64,000 nucleotides of DNA from Glycine soja (lineage: Eukaryota; Streptophyta; Magnoliopsida; Fabales; Fabaceae): contig NC_041021.1 in NCBI RefSeq assembly GCF_004193775.1, positions 506,001 to 570,000 of the forward strand, given 5' to 3'. Position 1 is the first letter of the stretch, and every line of letters begins with the position of its first letter. This document shows positions 25,601 through 37,816 of the stretch, piece by piece. Both the position numbers and the translations under genes were made by a program. The notes beneath the pieces are model-generated. The model made no database searches, had not been told where the DNA came from, and was given only the letters and a program-made list of their open reading frames with translations.

Positions 25601-28222
25601 TATCCAACATGATTTTTTTATGTTTTTTGTTAATTTCTTCTCTATATAATATGAAGTATATTTTTTTTGGTGTAATATGAAGTAATTTACCTGATGTGTT
25701 TTAAATAATTTAAATTACCCACACATTTTACAATTTTACATTCTTATTAGGGACGGACATATGTTATATGAATGTAAAGTTACCAGTTATAAAAAAAATG
25801 TAAAATTACCTGATGTGTAATTACTTGATTTATAATTTGGCACATGACAGTAATAATTTCTAGTTTCTAAATATGATAGTACATTGCTTTTTAATGTTGC
25901 AATTTTGTTTCTCTAACTATAACGTATCCCCTAAATGGTTTTCATTCTAAAACAAATGTTTAGGCTGTTGAGATTGGAAAACAGTTATGCAAGAAGCACT
26001 TTATCCATCATGTTTTCGGGTAAGGAAAGAGCTTTTGAAACTAATGGAAGTATGAAACTCCAAGTGCACTTTAATTTTATTATTTCTTTTGCAGGGAAAA
26101 TGATTTTGAGGAAGGAAATCACTTCTATAGATTCCTTGAGCACGAACCCCTTATCTCCAAATGCTTTAACTTCCGTGGCTCCACAAATGATAGTGAACCG
26201 AAGGCTGCAGCTGCAGTGTGTGATAGGCTTACCAAGATTATGTGTGCCATTCTTGAGTCTTATGCTTCTGAAGACAGGCGACATGTTGATTATATGGCCA
26301 TTAGCAAAAGTGAAGAATTTCGAAGGTATGTCACATACAATACACTAAGTTGCTTGTGAATGCAAAACATTCTGAGGATTTACTCAATATGCATGTTGCA
26401 AGGCTGCATGACCTTTGTATCCCTGTGTACCACATCCCTGGGATTTGCTCATTCTAAGTTTATTTCTTGCTGACCTATAATTTTATCAGAGATTACATCC
26501 CTTTGTGAGTTAATTATGAATGCATTACATGGGACTTGACAAGTTCTTGGGCTATCTAATGACTGATTTTTTCTGTAAAATTGCAATCCAGTTTTATAGT
26601 TGACTCCATCAATTTTGATACTACTTAGCTTGATTGGTAAATTTAATTTCCAACGAGCAACTTAGAATGTATTAAGGCAAATGCCTGGATTTTTTGGCTC
26701 TGGGAATGTGATTCTTGGTGCCTATTTCCCACTTTTGAACTCTATCCTGTCTACATTACTACTTTATAATTTCTACATTACTTAAACATGAAAGGAATCT
26801 AGACTTTGTTACTGACAGCGGTGGCAAAATATTTTTCGTGATAATGAAGTAATGATTATAAAGCATGATACTGTGTTAACAGTATGAGTAGGAATACTTC
26901 CCAATAGAGCAGCTCTAACGAGATAAGTTCTTGTTGTCTCTGCAAAAGAAATAATTTTTGCCCTGCATCTGTGTCCACTGTCTTGGTAAGAATGTAGTTA
27001 ACTTTATATCAAGTGCATGTACTTTTGATATACTTACAGAGAACATGATAAGAACAAAGTGCCAAAGGTAACATATTTTACATATCTAAAGTTAATTTTT
27101 TGTTTTCCTAACTTACAGGTATGTAAACATGACCCAAGATCTTCAGAGGGTGAATCTCTTGGAACTATCAGAAAACGAGACGCTTGCTTTCTTTATAAAT
27201 TTGTACAATGCCATGATCATCCATGCTATGATTAGAGTAGGGTGTGAAGAAGGTGTAATTAATAGGAGATCCTTCTCTGATTTCCACTATTTGATTGGAG
27301 GGCATCCTTATTCTCTTGGTGCTATTAAAAATGGTATCCTCAGAAGCAATCAGAGGCCACCGTATTCCTTAATCAAGCCCTTTGGCACAGGAGACAGGCG
27401 CTTAGAGGTAAGTTGTCTTTCTATATATTATAGAGTTTGGATAATTTCATGTTGGTTATTAATGACCAAGTCAAATTAAGGACAACTTAAAAAATCAAGT
27501 TCCTTATATTCAAATGAAACAACGGCATATGGAATCTTGTTTTGCTAACATTAAATATAAATGCGTTGCAGAATTAACATAAGTATCTACATATCATTAA
27601 TTAATTATTTTTAGATTTAGAGAACTTGATGGCAAGGAGACAGGGAACTGGGTCTAAATGTTGTCCTATAATTAAACCAATGCTGCAGCCTCAACTTGTG
27701 TGTTTTCCTAGTAAATTCCTTTCTCATAGTAATAACTTCTGTCATTAAGAAAGACTAACTTGTTCCCACCAATCTGCAGCATGCTCTTGTCAAGATGGAT
27801 CCGTTAGTTCACTTTGGACTTTGTAATGGCACGAAGTCAAGCCCAAAGGTGAGGTTTTTCTCATCCTATAGAGTTGCAGAAGAATTGAGAAGTGCTGCTA
27901 GAGAGTTTTTTGAGAATGATGGAATTGAGGTGGACTTGGAGAAGAGGACCATTCATCTCACTCCGATTTTCAAGTGGTAAGCACTAAGCAGTTTGTGAAT
28001 TTCTGCAGTCTTGATTTTGATTTCCAATTTCTAGCAATCTGCTTAAGAATAAATGTTTGTATTGGCAGGCACTCTTCGGATTTCGGACAAGAGAGAAACA
28101 TACTAAAGTGGATAATAAATTTCTTGGATGCAAATAAAGCAGGTCTTTTGACACATCTCTTAGGTGATGGTGGTCATGTTAATATCTCTTACATGAGTTA
28201 TGACTGGTCAATAAATTCCTGA
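22671..28222 (+). CDS. Glutaredoxin-DEP-DUF547 protein (AT4G08550-like), six exons, frame break in exon 1
   Basis: Exons: 22671-23545, 25964-26019, 26095-26325, 27119-27407, 27780-27976 and 28069-28222, all GT-AG. After an N-terminal Ser/Thr/Pro-rich region (SSSATFAKFLRQRRNDLSS) comes a glutaredoxin-like domain from about residue 133, with SNCREC as the CxxC site and TVPKIFF as the TVP motif. An acidic run (poly-Glu) follows, then a DEP domain (about 250-345: LPIQDRWMKMKIARNCFAGS, HHVFGENDFEEGNHFYRFLE). The C-terminal DUF547 domain has FFINLYNAMIIHAMIRVG and FSDFHYLIGGHPYSLGAIKN. The stop is TGA 28220-28222. One base seems missing just before 23066: the N-terminal frame closes at a TGA while the glutaredoxin domain opens in another frame. 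With that base counted, exon 1 ends in phase 0 and the product is about 600 residues. It could be a real mutation, a downstream start at ATG 23066, or an assembly error. DEP and DUF547 functions are not well defined. Confidence 0.8.
23546..25963 (+). other. Intron 1 of the GRX-DEP-DUF547 gene (2.4 kb)
   Basis: Very AT-rich, bordered by GTACGT and TTTAG. It contains a short near-exact direct repeat (attattaaaagattaaaa at about 24780 and 24830). I see no coding remnant or element boundary in it. Confidence 0.7.
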
Positions 28223-28721
28223 ATTGTTGTGAACCGAATGATTCAACCCATCTAGCCGCTGAATTTACCAGATATTTGTTGTATATAACCCAGGTTTTGA
28301 TTTAGTAACGAGTCAAAAAGGAGAGACTTTGATAGTTTTGATTGATAGTGATGCCAAAACATAAAATATAGATGACATATTACTTTTTGTATCGTATATT
28401 TTGTAAGCCAAAATCTGAGGCACATCAATGATATGCAGAAATTGTAGATCATACTGTTTTGGCAAAGGTAAATCTAAAGGAGCAGTTGAAGTGGGCAGAG
28501 TAAACACAAATTTTGTCATATATGTAGCTGTGGAAGTAGTAACATCTAGATGACAAGACCAAACTCACGAGTTTCTACTTGGTTGAGACTTGCACAGAAT
28601 TTATATCAAAATTGAACTCTCCTTTTATATCATGCGTATTCCATATGGTATCATCATACCAACCAACGTATATATTCCTAAATTGAAGTAAATTGCAGTT
28701 GTAGGAACTCCAAATACAATG

Positions 28722-28722
<1 letters not shown>

Positions 28723-28788
<66 letters not shown>
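28723..28788. repeat. (AT)n tract forming a palindrome
   Basis: About 65 bases of AT flanked by aatgga on the left and tccatt on the right, so the whole block from 28718 to 28793 is close to a perfect inverted repeat. It sits about 500 bp past the stop of the DUF547 gene. Confidence 0.9.
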
Positions 28789-28789
<1 letters not shown>

Positions 28790-28916
28790 CATTTTTTTTT
28801 TGGAAAAAAAGGAGAATTTAACTAGGTTTTAGTAGTTAAAGTTATCCCAACTTGGTTGGCATTCCAACAAACACAAGGAAGATATTGCAATGATTGGATT
28901 TAAAAAGCATAGAAAA

Positions 28917-29790
28917 TTATTTAATTCACAAATAACCAATAATAATATAATAATATATGTGTGATTTCAGTAAAAAAAAAAATTAATACATGTGTGATTC
29001 ATGCAAATTCGTGTCATACTTCTTCGTATCCATTGTTGTTTGTTATGAAATACAAGGGATGAAAGCACCTATCAAGCATCACCTTAATTTTTGTTAAATT
29101 ACTAAGAGTTTAAGTAAAAGTTGAAAGGTGAGAATTGAAAAATTAACTAAATTTTTTTAAATTAGTTTATTAAATAATAAGTGTTTAATGAAAATAGCAT
29201 TCAAACAACATTATTTAATTCACAAATAACCAATAATAATAATAATATATGTGTGATTTCAGTATAAAAAAAAAAGTAATATATGGTGATTCATGCAAAT
29301 TCGTATCATACCCCTTCTTATCTATTGTTGTTTGTTAAGAAATACAAAAGATGAAAACATGTATCAAGTATCACCTTAATTTTTGTTAAATTAATAAGAG
29401 TTTAAGCAAAAGTTGAAATGTGAGAACTGAATAATTAACTGAAAGTTTTTAAATTAGTTGATTAAATAATAAGCGTTCAATGAAAATAGCGTTCAAAAAA
29501 CACTAAAAACTACTTAAAAGAACTTATTTATTGAACAGTTAAACAAAATTTTCAGTAAAAAAATTAAAAACTAACTAAAATGAATTGTTGAACATAATCT
29601 AACCCTATTTTCTCTTTTTAATTCACAAATAATCAATAATATTAATACATGTTTGATTCGTATATATTCGTATTATACTCTTACGTATCAATTAACCCTA
29701 TTTTCTTTCTTTTTAATTCACAAATAATCAATTATATTAATGCATGTTTGATTCGTGTATATTCGTACTATACTCCTATGTATCAATTAT
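28917..29790. repeat. Tandem duplication of a 293-bp unit plus two short partial copies
   Basis: Copy 1 starts at 28917 and copy 2 at 29210, both with attatttaattcacaaataa. They stay alignable to about 29505 (for example 'gtgattcatgcaaattcgt' and 'atcaccttaatttttgttaa' in both). Two shorter copies of the head follow near 29620 and 29712 ('tttttaattcacaaataatc'). No coding potential was recognised. Confidence 0.8.
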
Positions 29791-30237
29791 TTTCTCTCTA
29801 AAGTCAATACTGGTTCTAAAAAGAACTTCTAAAGCGAGATATCCACCTTAGAGAGAGAAACAATGAGTTATATGCATCTTGAGAAAATTAAGGGGATAAA
29901 TTTCTATTTTGTACATATTAGAATTTATGAACACTCTTGCACGTTTGGCTTTTGTCCAGAGTATCATTTGTTACTTGAAACTTGAGAGCTGCCAGAGTTT
30001 ACTCTTTCCTGTTGGGACATCTCTTAATTTATTGGAAGCAATAACAAAATCCTGCTTATGACATAGAAAAACAGGAGTTGGACAGTGAAGCACTTGTTGC
30101 TAGATCATAATAATTACACAAATTTGAGCTGTACCTTTTCTGTTAAAATAGCCATGTTAAGTTTAATTAACCATCCAAAACACCATTATTAAAAACGTTC
30201 ACCATCTTTAATTAATTGCTGCATAAGAGAAGTTATA

Positions 30238-30463
30238 ATGGCAAGCTTCAAAATTTTGAGGGTTATTATAATATCCATCATCCTAACCCACCAAGAATCA
30301 TTCTTGGCCAATGCGACGTCGTATTCAAGAAAGAGCCTTGTGCTAGCTTTGTACGTTTTTGGTGATTCCACCGTAGATGCTGGAAACAACAACAATCTTA
30401 ACACACCTGCTAAGGCAAATGTGTTTCCCTATGGCATAGACTTTAATAGCTGCTCCACAGGGA
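30238..30463 (+). pseudogene. Truncated first exon of a GDSL esterase/lipase
   Basis: GDSL lipases are secreted plant ester hydrolases. The frame from ATG 30238 gives a signal peptide-like N-terminus (MASFKILRVIIISIILTHQ). Block I follows with the catalytic Ser motif (LYVFGDSTVDAGNNNNLNT), then NVFPYGIDFNSCSTG. Family members normally continue with a 'RFSNGKTFAD' type stretch. Here the similarity stops at STG and AT-rich noncoding sequence follows. Blocks II, III and V were not found in the next several kb. It is a gene fragment, from truncation or partial duplication. Confidence 0.7.
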
Positions 30464-31640
30464 CATTAATTGCAAAACAACAACTTTCTCTATTAATTTA
30501 TATCTTTCCTTTCCTTTTATTATCATTTTTTAATCTTTTTCTGTTTTTCATTTTTAAAAAATGCATGTGCCATTTGCCATAAATAACTTCTATAATAACC
30601 TCTTCTAAGCTGAACATATTCAGAAAAAAAAAAATCTGCAAAAAAAAAGCCAAACACATTAAGGCATATTGCCTTTATTTGTTGTAAGATATAAGTCTGA
30701 ATAAAAAGGTATAAATTGTTATAAACGTCTTAATAGTTATCTTCGATTCTTACTAACAAAAAAGATACAATCCCGGCTAGATATCACCCTTTCCAATCTT
30801 CTTTGAAGGCATGTTGTTTTGCATGGTAAAAGAATCATGAGTAAAAGTTATAGACAAGTTGGAATCAGATAACAAAGGAAACTCAAAGGGTAAGATGAGA
30901 TAGTTGAACACTGAAATCCCATATCTCACCCGTATCCATGCAATATAGGTTGAACAGTTCCCATGAAAGAACGGAGATGGCAGAGTTGGAATATGATAAT
31001 TGTTTAAACACTCAATATTTCAAAGTTTAATCTAACTTTTAATTCAAGTTTGACTATGATGAGAGACTTTTACATTTTTTTACCTCATTACCCTTAAAGG
31101 TACGTAGCCCATACACTCATGATATATTCTCATCGTGTCACTAAAAAGGTACTGCGAATCATATGCATATAAACCATATCTACATGCAACGTGCAAACAA
31201 TGTCTTATCATAGATGTTCTACAACCTTATTGGGTGAAATTCATAACCAAATTGTCCATTTCATCATAATTGACTTTCCTCATACAAGATCATTAGCAAC
31301 AATGGCTATATCCTATTATCTTAATAACCAGATGCCCAATTTACCCAGTTCTAAACTAATTAAAATGCTGCATCCGATACCAGTCACTAATACAAAACCT
31401 ATACAAGTTTTGAACTTATACTATATACAAAGTACTCCAAAAGAAGAAAGAGTTAATACAGCTTGCACTATTAGTGCTTACAAAAATGTGTGTGAAAATG
31501 CTTCGCCGAGATGAGGAAGACATCAATTACAGAAAAAACAAATGACATCAACAAGTGAGAAAACTACAGAAGTCTTCAAGATTAAGCAGACTTGGCAACT
31601 TCAATTCCTGATCTTTCTCAACACAAAGGCACACCGTGTA

Positions 31641-32085
31641 CTAGCCACCAACAGTTAGATAGAATAACGTAATAGACATTTCTTTATATTTGAATTTTGA
31701 TATCCTGACACCGTAAATAGCAAGCAATTCTACTACTGTTCCTTGTAAATTGGCGGGGTTGAAAACTTGTGAAAGTTGTGCTGCATCAACTTGACTATCT
31801 CTGCAAATGAATATCAACTCAAATTGGCATGCCCGGATATGATTAATTGCAATAGCAAAACTATATGGGATAGTAAATTGAAAAATCAAAATAGGGAAAT
31901 GTAAAATCCCGGACTAACCCAAAATAATTACAATGCTGATGATGAAAGACAAATATGATTCAAGTCACACTAGAGTTTCAAGAAAGTATATAAAAGTTTT
32001 CAAACGTAGTAAAGGGAGTTACCATTTGCACCTAAACTCAACTGCTCAGATGGGGCCAACAGGTATGGTAAAAACACATGTAAAA
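31641..32085 (-). other. Unassigned two-exon coding candidate
   Basis: The minus strand offers an exon at 32085-32023 (frame LHVFLPYLLAPSEQLSLGAN), with a GTAAC donor, and an exon starting at 31800 or 31798 after a TTTGCAGAG acceptor. Using the second AG keeps a frame reading DSQVDAAQLSQVFNPANLQG and VVELLAIYGVR, and stops at 31641. Using the first AG gives a different, shorter tail. I do not recognise the family. No upstream exons could be joined convincingly, so this may be a real gene's 3' end, a remnant, or chance. Confidence 0.25.
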
Positions 32086-32367
32086 CTTTCAAAGCACAAT
32101 AAATAAAAAAAGGTAAAGAATGGTGGTGTCTGTTGAGTTCTTCGATAAAATATATCGAACCAGTATGTTATTGTTTGGTCTATGATAAAAAGCCTTATTG
32201 AAGCAAAATGAACAAAAGAATACAATAGGATCTGTTTTAAATCTATGATGATAAAATATCTCACACCATCAATATTTATGTTATGATTTTATCTCAGAAC
32301 AGTTATTTCTGCAGATATCATTGACCACACTCATTTGAGTCTTTTCTTTAAAGATAAAGAGATTTTC

Positions 32368-32521
32368 CATGCACTGTCAGTGTAAAGTTTTGTTACACTG
32401 CTAACCAATTAAAAATCACCCTAGAAATGACTTTCAAAGCAATTATTACAAAAGTCAACAATTTTATCATTCATAACAATATATGACTTGATGGCAATGT
32501 AAAAAACTTCTGTGCAGTTAA
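32368..32521. repeat. MITE-like inverted repeat
   Basis: The left end (tgcactgtcagtgtaaagtt) pairs imperfectly with the right end (aaaaaacttctgtgcagtta). The size is about 150 bp. Similar 'cactgtcagtgtaaa' termini are common in legume MITEs. The target duplication was not resolved. Confidence 0.45.
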
Positions 32522-34554
32522 TGTACTAAATTAAATTTTGAGATAACCTGATCCATACAAAGTTACAAACTTGGGAATACAGCTAAAAGAGTAAAGAAAA
32601 TGTAGGACAATGAACAAGAGAATCATGGACTATGTGAGGACCATATAAACGTGACAGTGTGAAGAATGGGGGTGGAATAATGGATTGTGAGGACCATATA
32701 AATGTAAAGCACACGAGCTCCTTTAACTTTAGGGGGATTGCAATCAGACCCCTGGAACATTAATTTTGTCAACTAACCTACTTTAACATAATTTAAAAAA
32801 AAAAAAAGATGCAGTAACTAATTTGTACTCAAAGAAATGACTAATTTATACCAAATTTTATGCCCACAGACAATATAGAAGCAGGTTCAAATATGGCCCA
32901 ATTGAATATAAATCATAAAAAGGAAAAGGACTTAAATGCCTAATAATTAAAAATAAAATAGTTCATAACATTAAGCATGAATATTTTAACACGGAATGGA
33001 AAGCTTGCTTATTGAAAACATTTCAAGTTACAAGCAGTTTGTTTTACTTACAACCATGCATGAGCCTTCACCCAACAATTTATGTTTCTAGAATAATTAG
33101 TTAATGACATTTATCATAGCTTCTGTGACTATGCGGTCTACAGTCCAATCTTCTTTACAGCAAGTCAAATATGAATTTCAAATAAATAAATAAAATGTTA
33201 AATTTCAAAATATGAATTGACCAAGAAATTAGATAGAAGTGCTAATGATATATTTTGCAAAATTCCAAGAGACTCAATTGCTAAAATTGAATGTTCAGAG
33301 GCATCCATTTGCCAATCCCAAAGTAAGCATCCCCCCAAACACAGACTAGAAATATTTTCAATCAACCAGCTTTCAATGCAAATTGTAAACATAAAGAAAA
33401 TTATCAGAACATGACAAATAATAATAAATTTCTATTTGACCATTTACAGATCCACAACTATATTTGAAGCACCAATCTAGTTTGATAGGAAGTTAGGAAC
33501 AAACCTAAAAGACGCTGCAAAAGCCCACATGAAAAGAAAGTATGTAGTGAAACCCAATGGGAAGTCAGGCAGGATGGAAAAAAATAAAGCACATTTTGGC
33601 AACATAAATTACTTGAGCCTAATGACCATCTTTCAGCTGTTGTGTTACAAAATGACATGTTCACCTTATATTGAAGCAAAGATTCATGGTACAGCAATAA
33701 AAAGTCTATAAGTAATTACAAAAATATGAAAGTAATTATCCAGTTCTTCATCCCATCAGTAGAGGTAAATGCTAAAATTAATAGAAGACCAAAATGAAGA
33801 ACTTATTCAGTTACTATACACTATAAACATTTAAATTAGCCAAGTTTTGCAACAACCTAGCAACCTTCTTGGAGAAAACTAGGAAACTGGAACCAGAGAT
33901 ATGATTTTGAAACCAAAATATATTGAACCTATATAAATCTAGAAGACAATCTATGAACAACTGAAAAAAAATAAATCATTAATTTTGGAAATAATTTTAC
34001 TGGAACAATTAAAAAGCATACACCTTATTTCACAGAATAGGAAATGCACTTAATGAATACACACAATAATTAGATACAGAATACTAGAGCAAATAAGCTT
34101 CAGTTCAACTTCAAGTAGAGAAGGAAAAATTCAATAACAAAGAGCAATTAGTAGCCTCTTTTATCTTCATGAGGAATTAATTCGGGTAAAAAGAAATATA
34201 TATTAACATTGACATTTAGTTACAGCAGAAGCACTACCATTTGTAACCAAGTCTCAATTATCTAAGGTTGTTAAAATCAAGAGGAACAAGAAGGGGATGA
34301 AAACCTGTAACTCAGATCATAAGACCCTACAGTCCCCTGCCTAAAATACTTATATATAATACATATTTTTTATTACTATCATTCTTTAATTTATTATATC
34401 ACATTATATGCTTTTTTTAGTTTATTATTACTTAGTTATTATATTATATATATGTTATATGTTATGCTTTAAATAGTTTACTATATTTTTAATACTAATA
34501 TTTTTTTATTACAGTTATTCTTCAGTTTATTATAGTATATGTTATGTTTTATGT

Positions 34555-34572
34555 AAAAAAAAAAAAAAAAAA
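34555..34572 (+). repeat. Poly-A run
   Basis: Eighteen consecutive A at the end of an extremely AT-rich block and before a GA-rich block. It could be the tail of a retroposed sequence, but no coding body was recognised upstream. Confidence 0.6.
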
Positions 34573-36189
34573 GAAGAGGGAGAAGCTGAATTGAACTCAA
34601 GTTGAGGCCCAACAAATCAAACCAGAAAAAGGAAAACAGAGAGAAATGTTTGGACGCAATTTCCCTAAAACCCTAGGACCCGTCAGCTTTTCTACTAAGT
34701 GCTGCCGCTGTTCTGAAAAAGCAAGTGCAACCTTAATTCCCTATTGCATATGGCGAGAACACAAATGGAGGTGTACTGGGAGGTTGGAAGCAGCAAGAGG
34801 GAGGTGACAGAGGCTGTCCATCAACAGTGCAGGTTGCAGTGCTATGTCTGGCAACAGAAGAAATGGAGGAGCTACTATGAAGCCCACAAAACGCTGCAAT
34901 TTGCACCCCAAATGACTGCACAACATCTGCAACAGACAGGTGCTTCGCAACGAGTGCCTCAAGAGTAGTGGACGACCACTCTGCTTTTCTGTTTCTTCCT
35001 GCTCACAGGGGACCACCAACTACACTATTGGGTGTGGAAGACTGGTCCCGCTCAACCATGATCCACAGCACGAGTTAGCACGAAAGGGGGCTTTTAATGC
35101 TTAAGATTGTGCGATTACACAATCTCAACAACAATGCAATTACCACCATGAAAATATGGAAATTTGGAGGTGAATTGACTATGATGTCACCTATTATCAA
35201 TTTTCAATACGAGATCAAGAGGTAACCTATAATGGCAAATTCCATTTATATGCTCTATAACCGGTGGAATCAGAATCATATTAGACAAAACAATCAATTA
35301 ATAAAAAATCTTGTGTTTGGTAGTGGTGAAAGATGTAAGAATGCGAGGAACGGCAAGGAAATGAAGTTGAAGTACGGAAGTTCCCTTGTTTGGTACCCAA
35401 GAAATAGAGATTTTCAAAAAAAGTGTGGACCCACACTTTTTATTTCCACTCTCATGAACGATGAAATACTACAGAGGTCTTGGTTTTTTTTTCACTTTAC
35501 CAAAAGTAACCCAAAATGGATTTTTAAGTGCAGCTAATCAATTATGCTTGCACATAATTGATTGTGTCTAAACATAACCAATTATATGCAAGCATAATCA
35601 ATTAGTTGCAACATGTTCCTCTATTTTGTGTGATAGGAGCCATATAATCGATTATATGGAGAGCATGGGGCCTACAAGTCAAAAATAATGACTACATATG
35701 TGAAGGTAAAATCACTAAAATGGTATATTTCTTGATTATCTAATTTCTTTCCTTTTCTTTCTTTCAAACTAAACAGCATCAATGTTCGTTCCACTCTATT
35801 TTTCTTAAACCAAACAACCAATATTTCTACTCTATTTCTTATTTATTTCCCTTCTTTTCCCACCTGCCTATTTCCACTCCCTCTATCTCTTTCCTCTCTA
35901 CCAAACACAACTCGAATGTACAAAGAAGAAGAGTAACATAAAATAAAGACTTATTCATTTACTTTTTATAGTTATTCAACACTTCTCGCTTTAAAATTTA
36001 AGTGGATGATAGAAATTTAAAATTGTAAAAATAAATTAACATATTTTTAAAAGGGCTTTATTTTAATAAGCATACCAACTCTATATACCCCGTGTACCAA
36101 TACTTTGTATGGTTGCATACCATGTACAGGTACCCATACCACGTTCCAGAGAGTATTGTGAACCTGGTAACTATGGTTGAATCTGATAC

Positions 36190-36660
36190 TATTATTGAAT
36201 TAAAATATAACCATAGAAATTACAGTTTCTCCTACCAGATCCAAGGCATTTCAGAGAACATGCTCGGCCACACCGTGACAATACTGCTCAACATGATTCT
36301 CACCTAGTCCCCTACTCTCCCCTATAACACTGGCTGGCTAGCTTAACTAACTTGTCCATGTCAGCAAATCCACATGACAAAAAACATTCCATCACTGCTT
36401 AGCCCCTCCCCTGAAAGGTGCCTTACATCATCCAGCCCATCTAAACTGTTTACAATTTACATCATCCGGTCCAAGTCTCTATCAAACCCACACTGAAAGA
36501 ATACAATAACAAGTGAACTGTAAGGAGAAGGGAAGCCCAAAACATTGAGAATATCTCTTTTCATGGGCTTAAGCAAGAACCACACTTATAGGCTTTACAC
36601 CACTTCCCGGCCCAAAAACTTAATTAGGTCTATGGGTCATTTAACTGACATATTCCTCCC
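36190..36660 (-). mobile_element. Probable LTR (copia-like), minus orientation
   Basis: On the minus strand a purine-rich AAGGGAGGAATA precedes TGTCAGTTAAATGACCCATA, as a polypurine tract precedes a 3' LTR. The following 450 bases have LTR-like features, including a closing AATTCAATAATAGTATCAGA stretch. No internal coding domain or second LTR was found, so this is a fragment or solo LTR. The far boundary is approximate. Confidence 0.35.
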
Positions 36661-36673
36661 TTAGCCCATTACT

Positions 36674-37040
36674 TTTTCTATATGGAAGCATAGAAATCAG
36701 TTGGTTTTTGAGGGTAATCACTTTCAACCATCTAAAGTGATGGAGGATGCTTTATTCCTCAACTGGACATGGTTAAAAACCAGAGACAAACACTTCAGCA
36801 TTTCTTTCAACCAATGGTCTTCTAATCTTGTGGCTTATTTTAGTTGAATTGGGCTGGGTTATTGTATATCTGTATTGGGATGGGTATTTTATCCTTTGTA
36901 GTGGATTTTTGGGGGGCTTGCTTTGTTTGGGAGGCGACACTCTTAGTGTCTTGTCTTTATGTGTAATTCATCAGTACTTCTGGTACTGATTTGATATTAT
37001 TAATAATATATATCTATGTTTGCCTTCCAAAAAAAAAAAA
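36674..37040 (+). mobile_element. 3' end of a LINE-1-type retrotransposon
   Basis: The frame from 36674 reads FSIWKHRNQLVFEGNHFQPS and then LNWTWLKTRDKHFS. It ends at TGA 36845-36847, matching the C-terminus of plant LINE reverse-transcriptase polyproteins ('IWKHRN..VF'). About 180 bp of 3' UTR follows, ending 'tttgccttcc' and a poly-A tail (37029-37040). The 5' part is missing, as usual for truncated LINEs. The sequence cccattactttt occurs just before the fragment (36665-36676) and again near 37091. It may be a target duplication, although about 50 bases separate the tail from the second copy. Confidence 0.7.
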
Positions 37041-37816
37041 TAATGGCAGCAAAAAGGTTAGAACTTAACACCTTGTGCTAACTGCGCAAACCCATTACTT
37101 TTAAATAGGGAACTTCTACGGTCACACCTGAATTCCCAATATGAAGCTATGAACAAAGTCTTCTAATATTCCACAAATAATTTTGAAAGACTATTGCTCA
37201 GGGATATTTTATATCAAAGAATTAATGGTTACAGTCTTACAAATTATAATTGAATAATTCATAATACTAATACATAATATGATGTCATTGTAAATAAAGT
37301 GGATTTCTTAGGAAAGGAAAGGAAAGTTTTAAGATCATGTGTTCAATAAAATAGCGCCAATAATAAATAGATGGAATGCAAACACACATATAAACCCAAA
37401 TACAGGAAAACAGATTTCGACTGCCAGAAGCAGAAAAATCTCATATTCAGAGCAAGCTCAATACTGATCGGTTTGCAAACCAAACTACAATGATAAGATA
37501 TTACAACATATTATCTCAATCTTCAAAGTCACAATAAATATTAAACTTCCTGTCATCTGAAGTACACCAGGATGCTAGGAAGACCACAAAATGGAGCAGT
37601 TCATAATGAATAATATGCCTACAACCTCATATGGTTAACAGAGCTTATAATGGAGACCACACAAAGATTGAGATATGACATAAAATGAAATGGAAAAACA
37701 ATGATGAAAATTCTGAAAACGAGTAAGTCGATGAAAGAACTTGGCTTTACCTCTGCAAACAATGCCCAAAACTCAGCTTCAGTATATTATAAAGTGTATG
37801 AAACTCCCAAAATTGT

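Larger units (their letters stand above)
30600..36175. other. Gene-poor region with an unassigned exon candidate
   Basis: No confidently identified gene. It contains the weak minus-strand exon pair (31641-32085), a MITE-like repeat (32368-32521) and a poly-A run (34555-34572). The less AT-rich stretch 34.57-35.1 kb has short open frames on both strands and resembles a decayed repeat. Several minus-strand splice-like pieces between 33.0 and 33.8 kb look faintly coding but do not join into a gene I can defend. Confidence 0.4.

Noticed and set aside
34733..35019. Open frames on both strands near 34.8 kb
   Set aside because: Overlapping frames in both directions of similar quality, Ser/Cys/Pro-rich, with no family. 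Probably a decayed repeat of moderate GC content.
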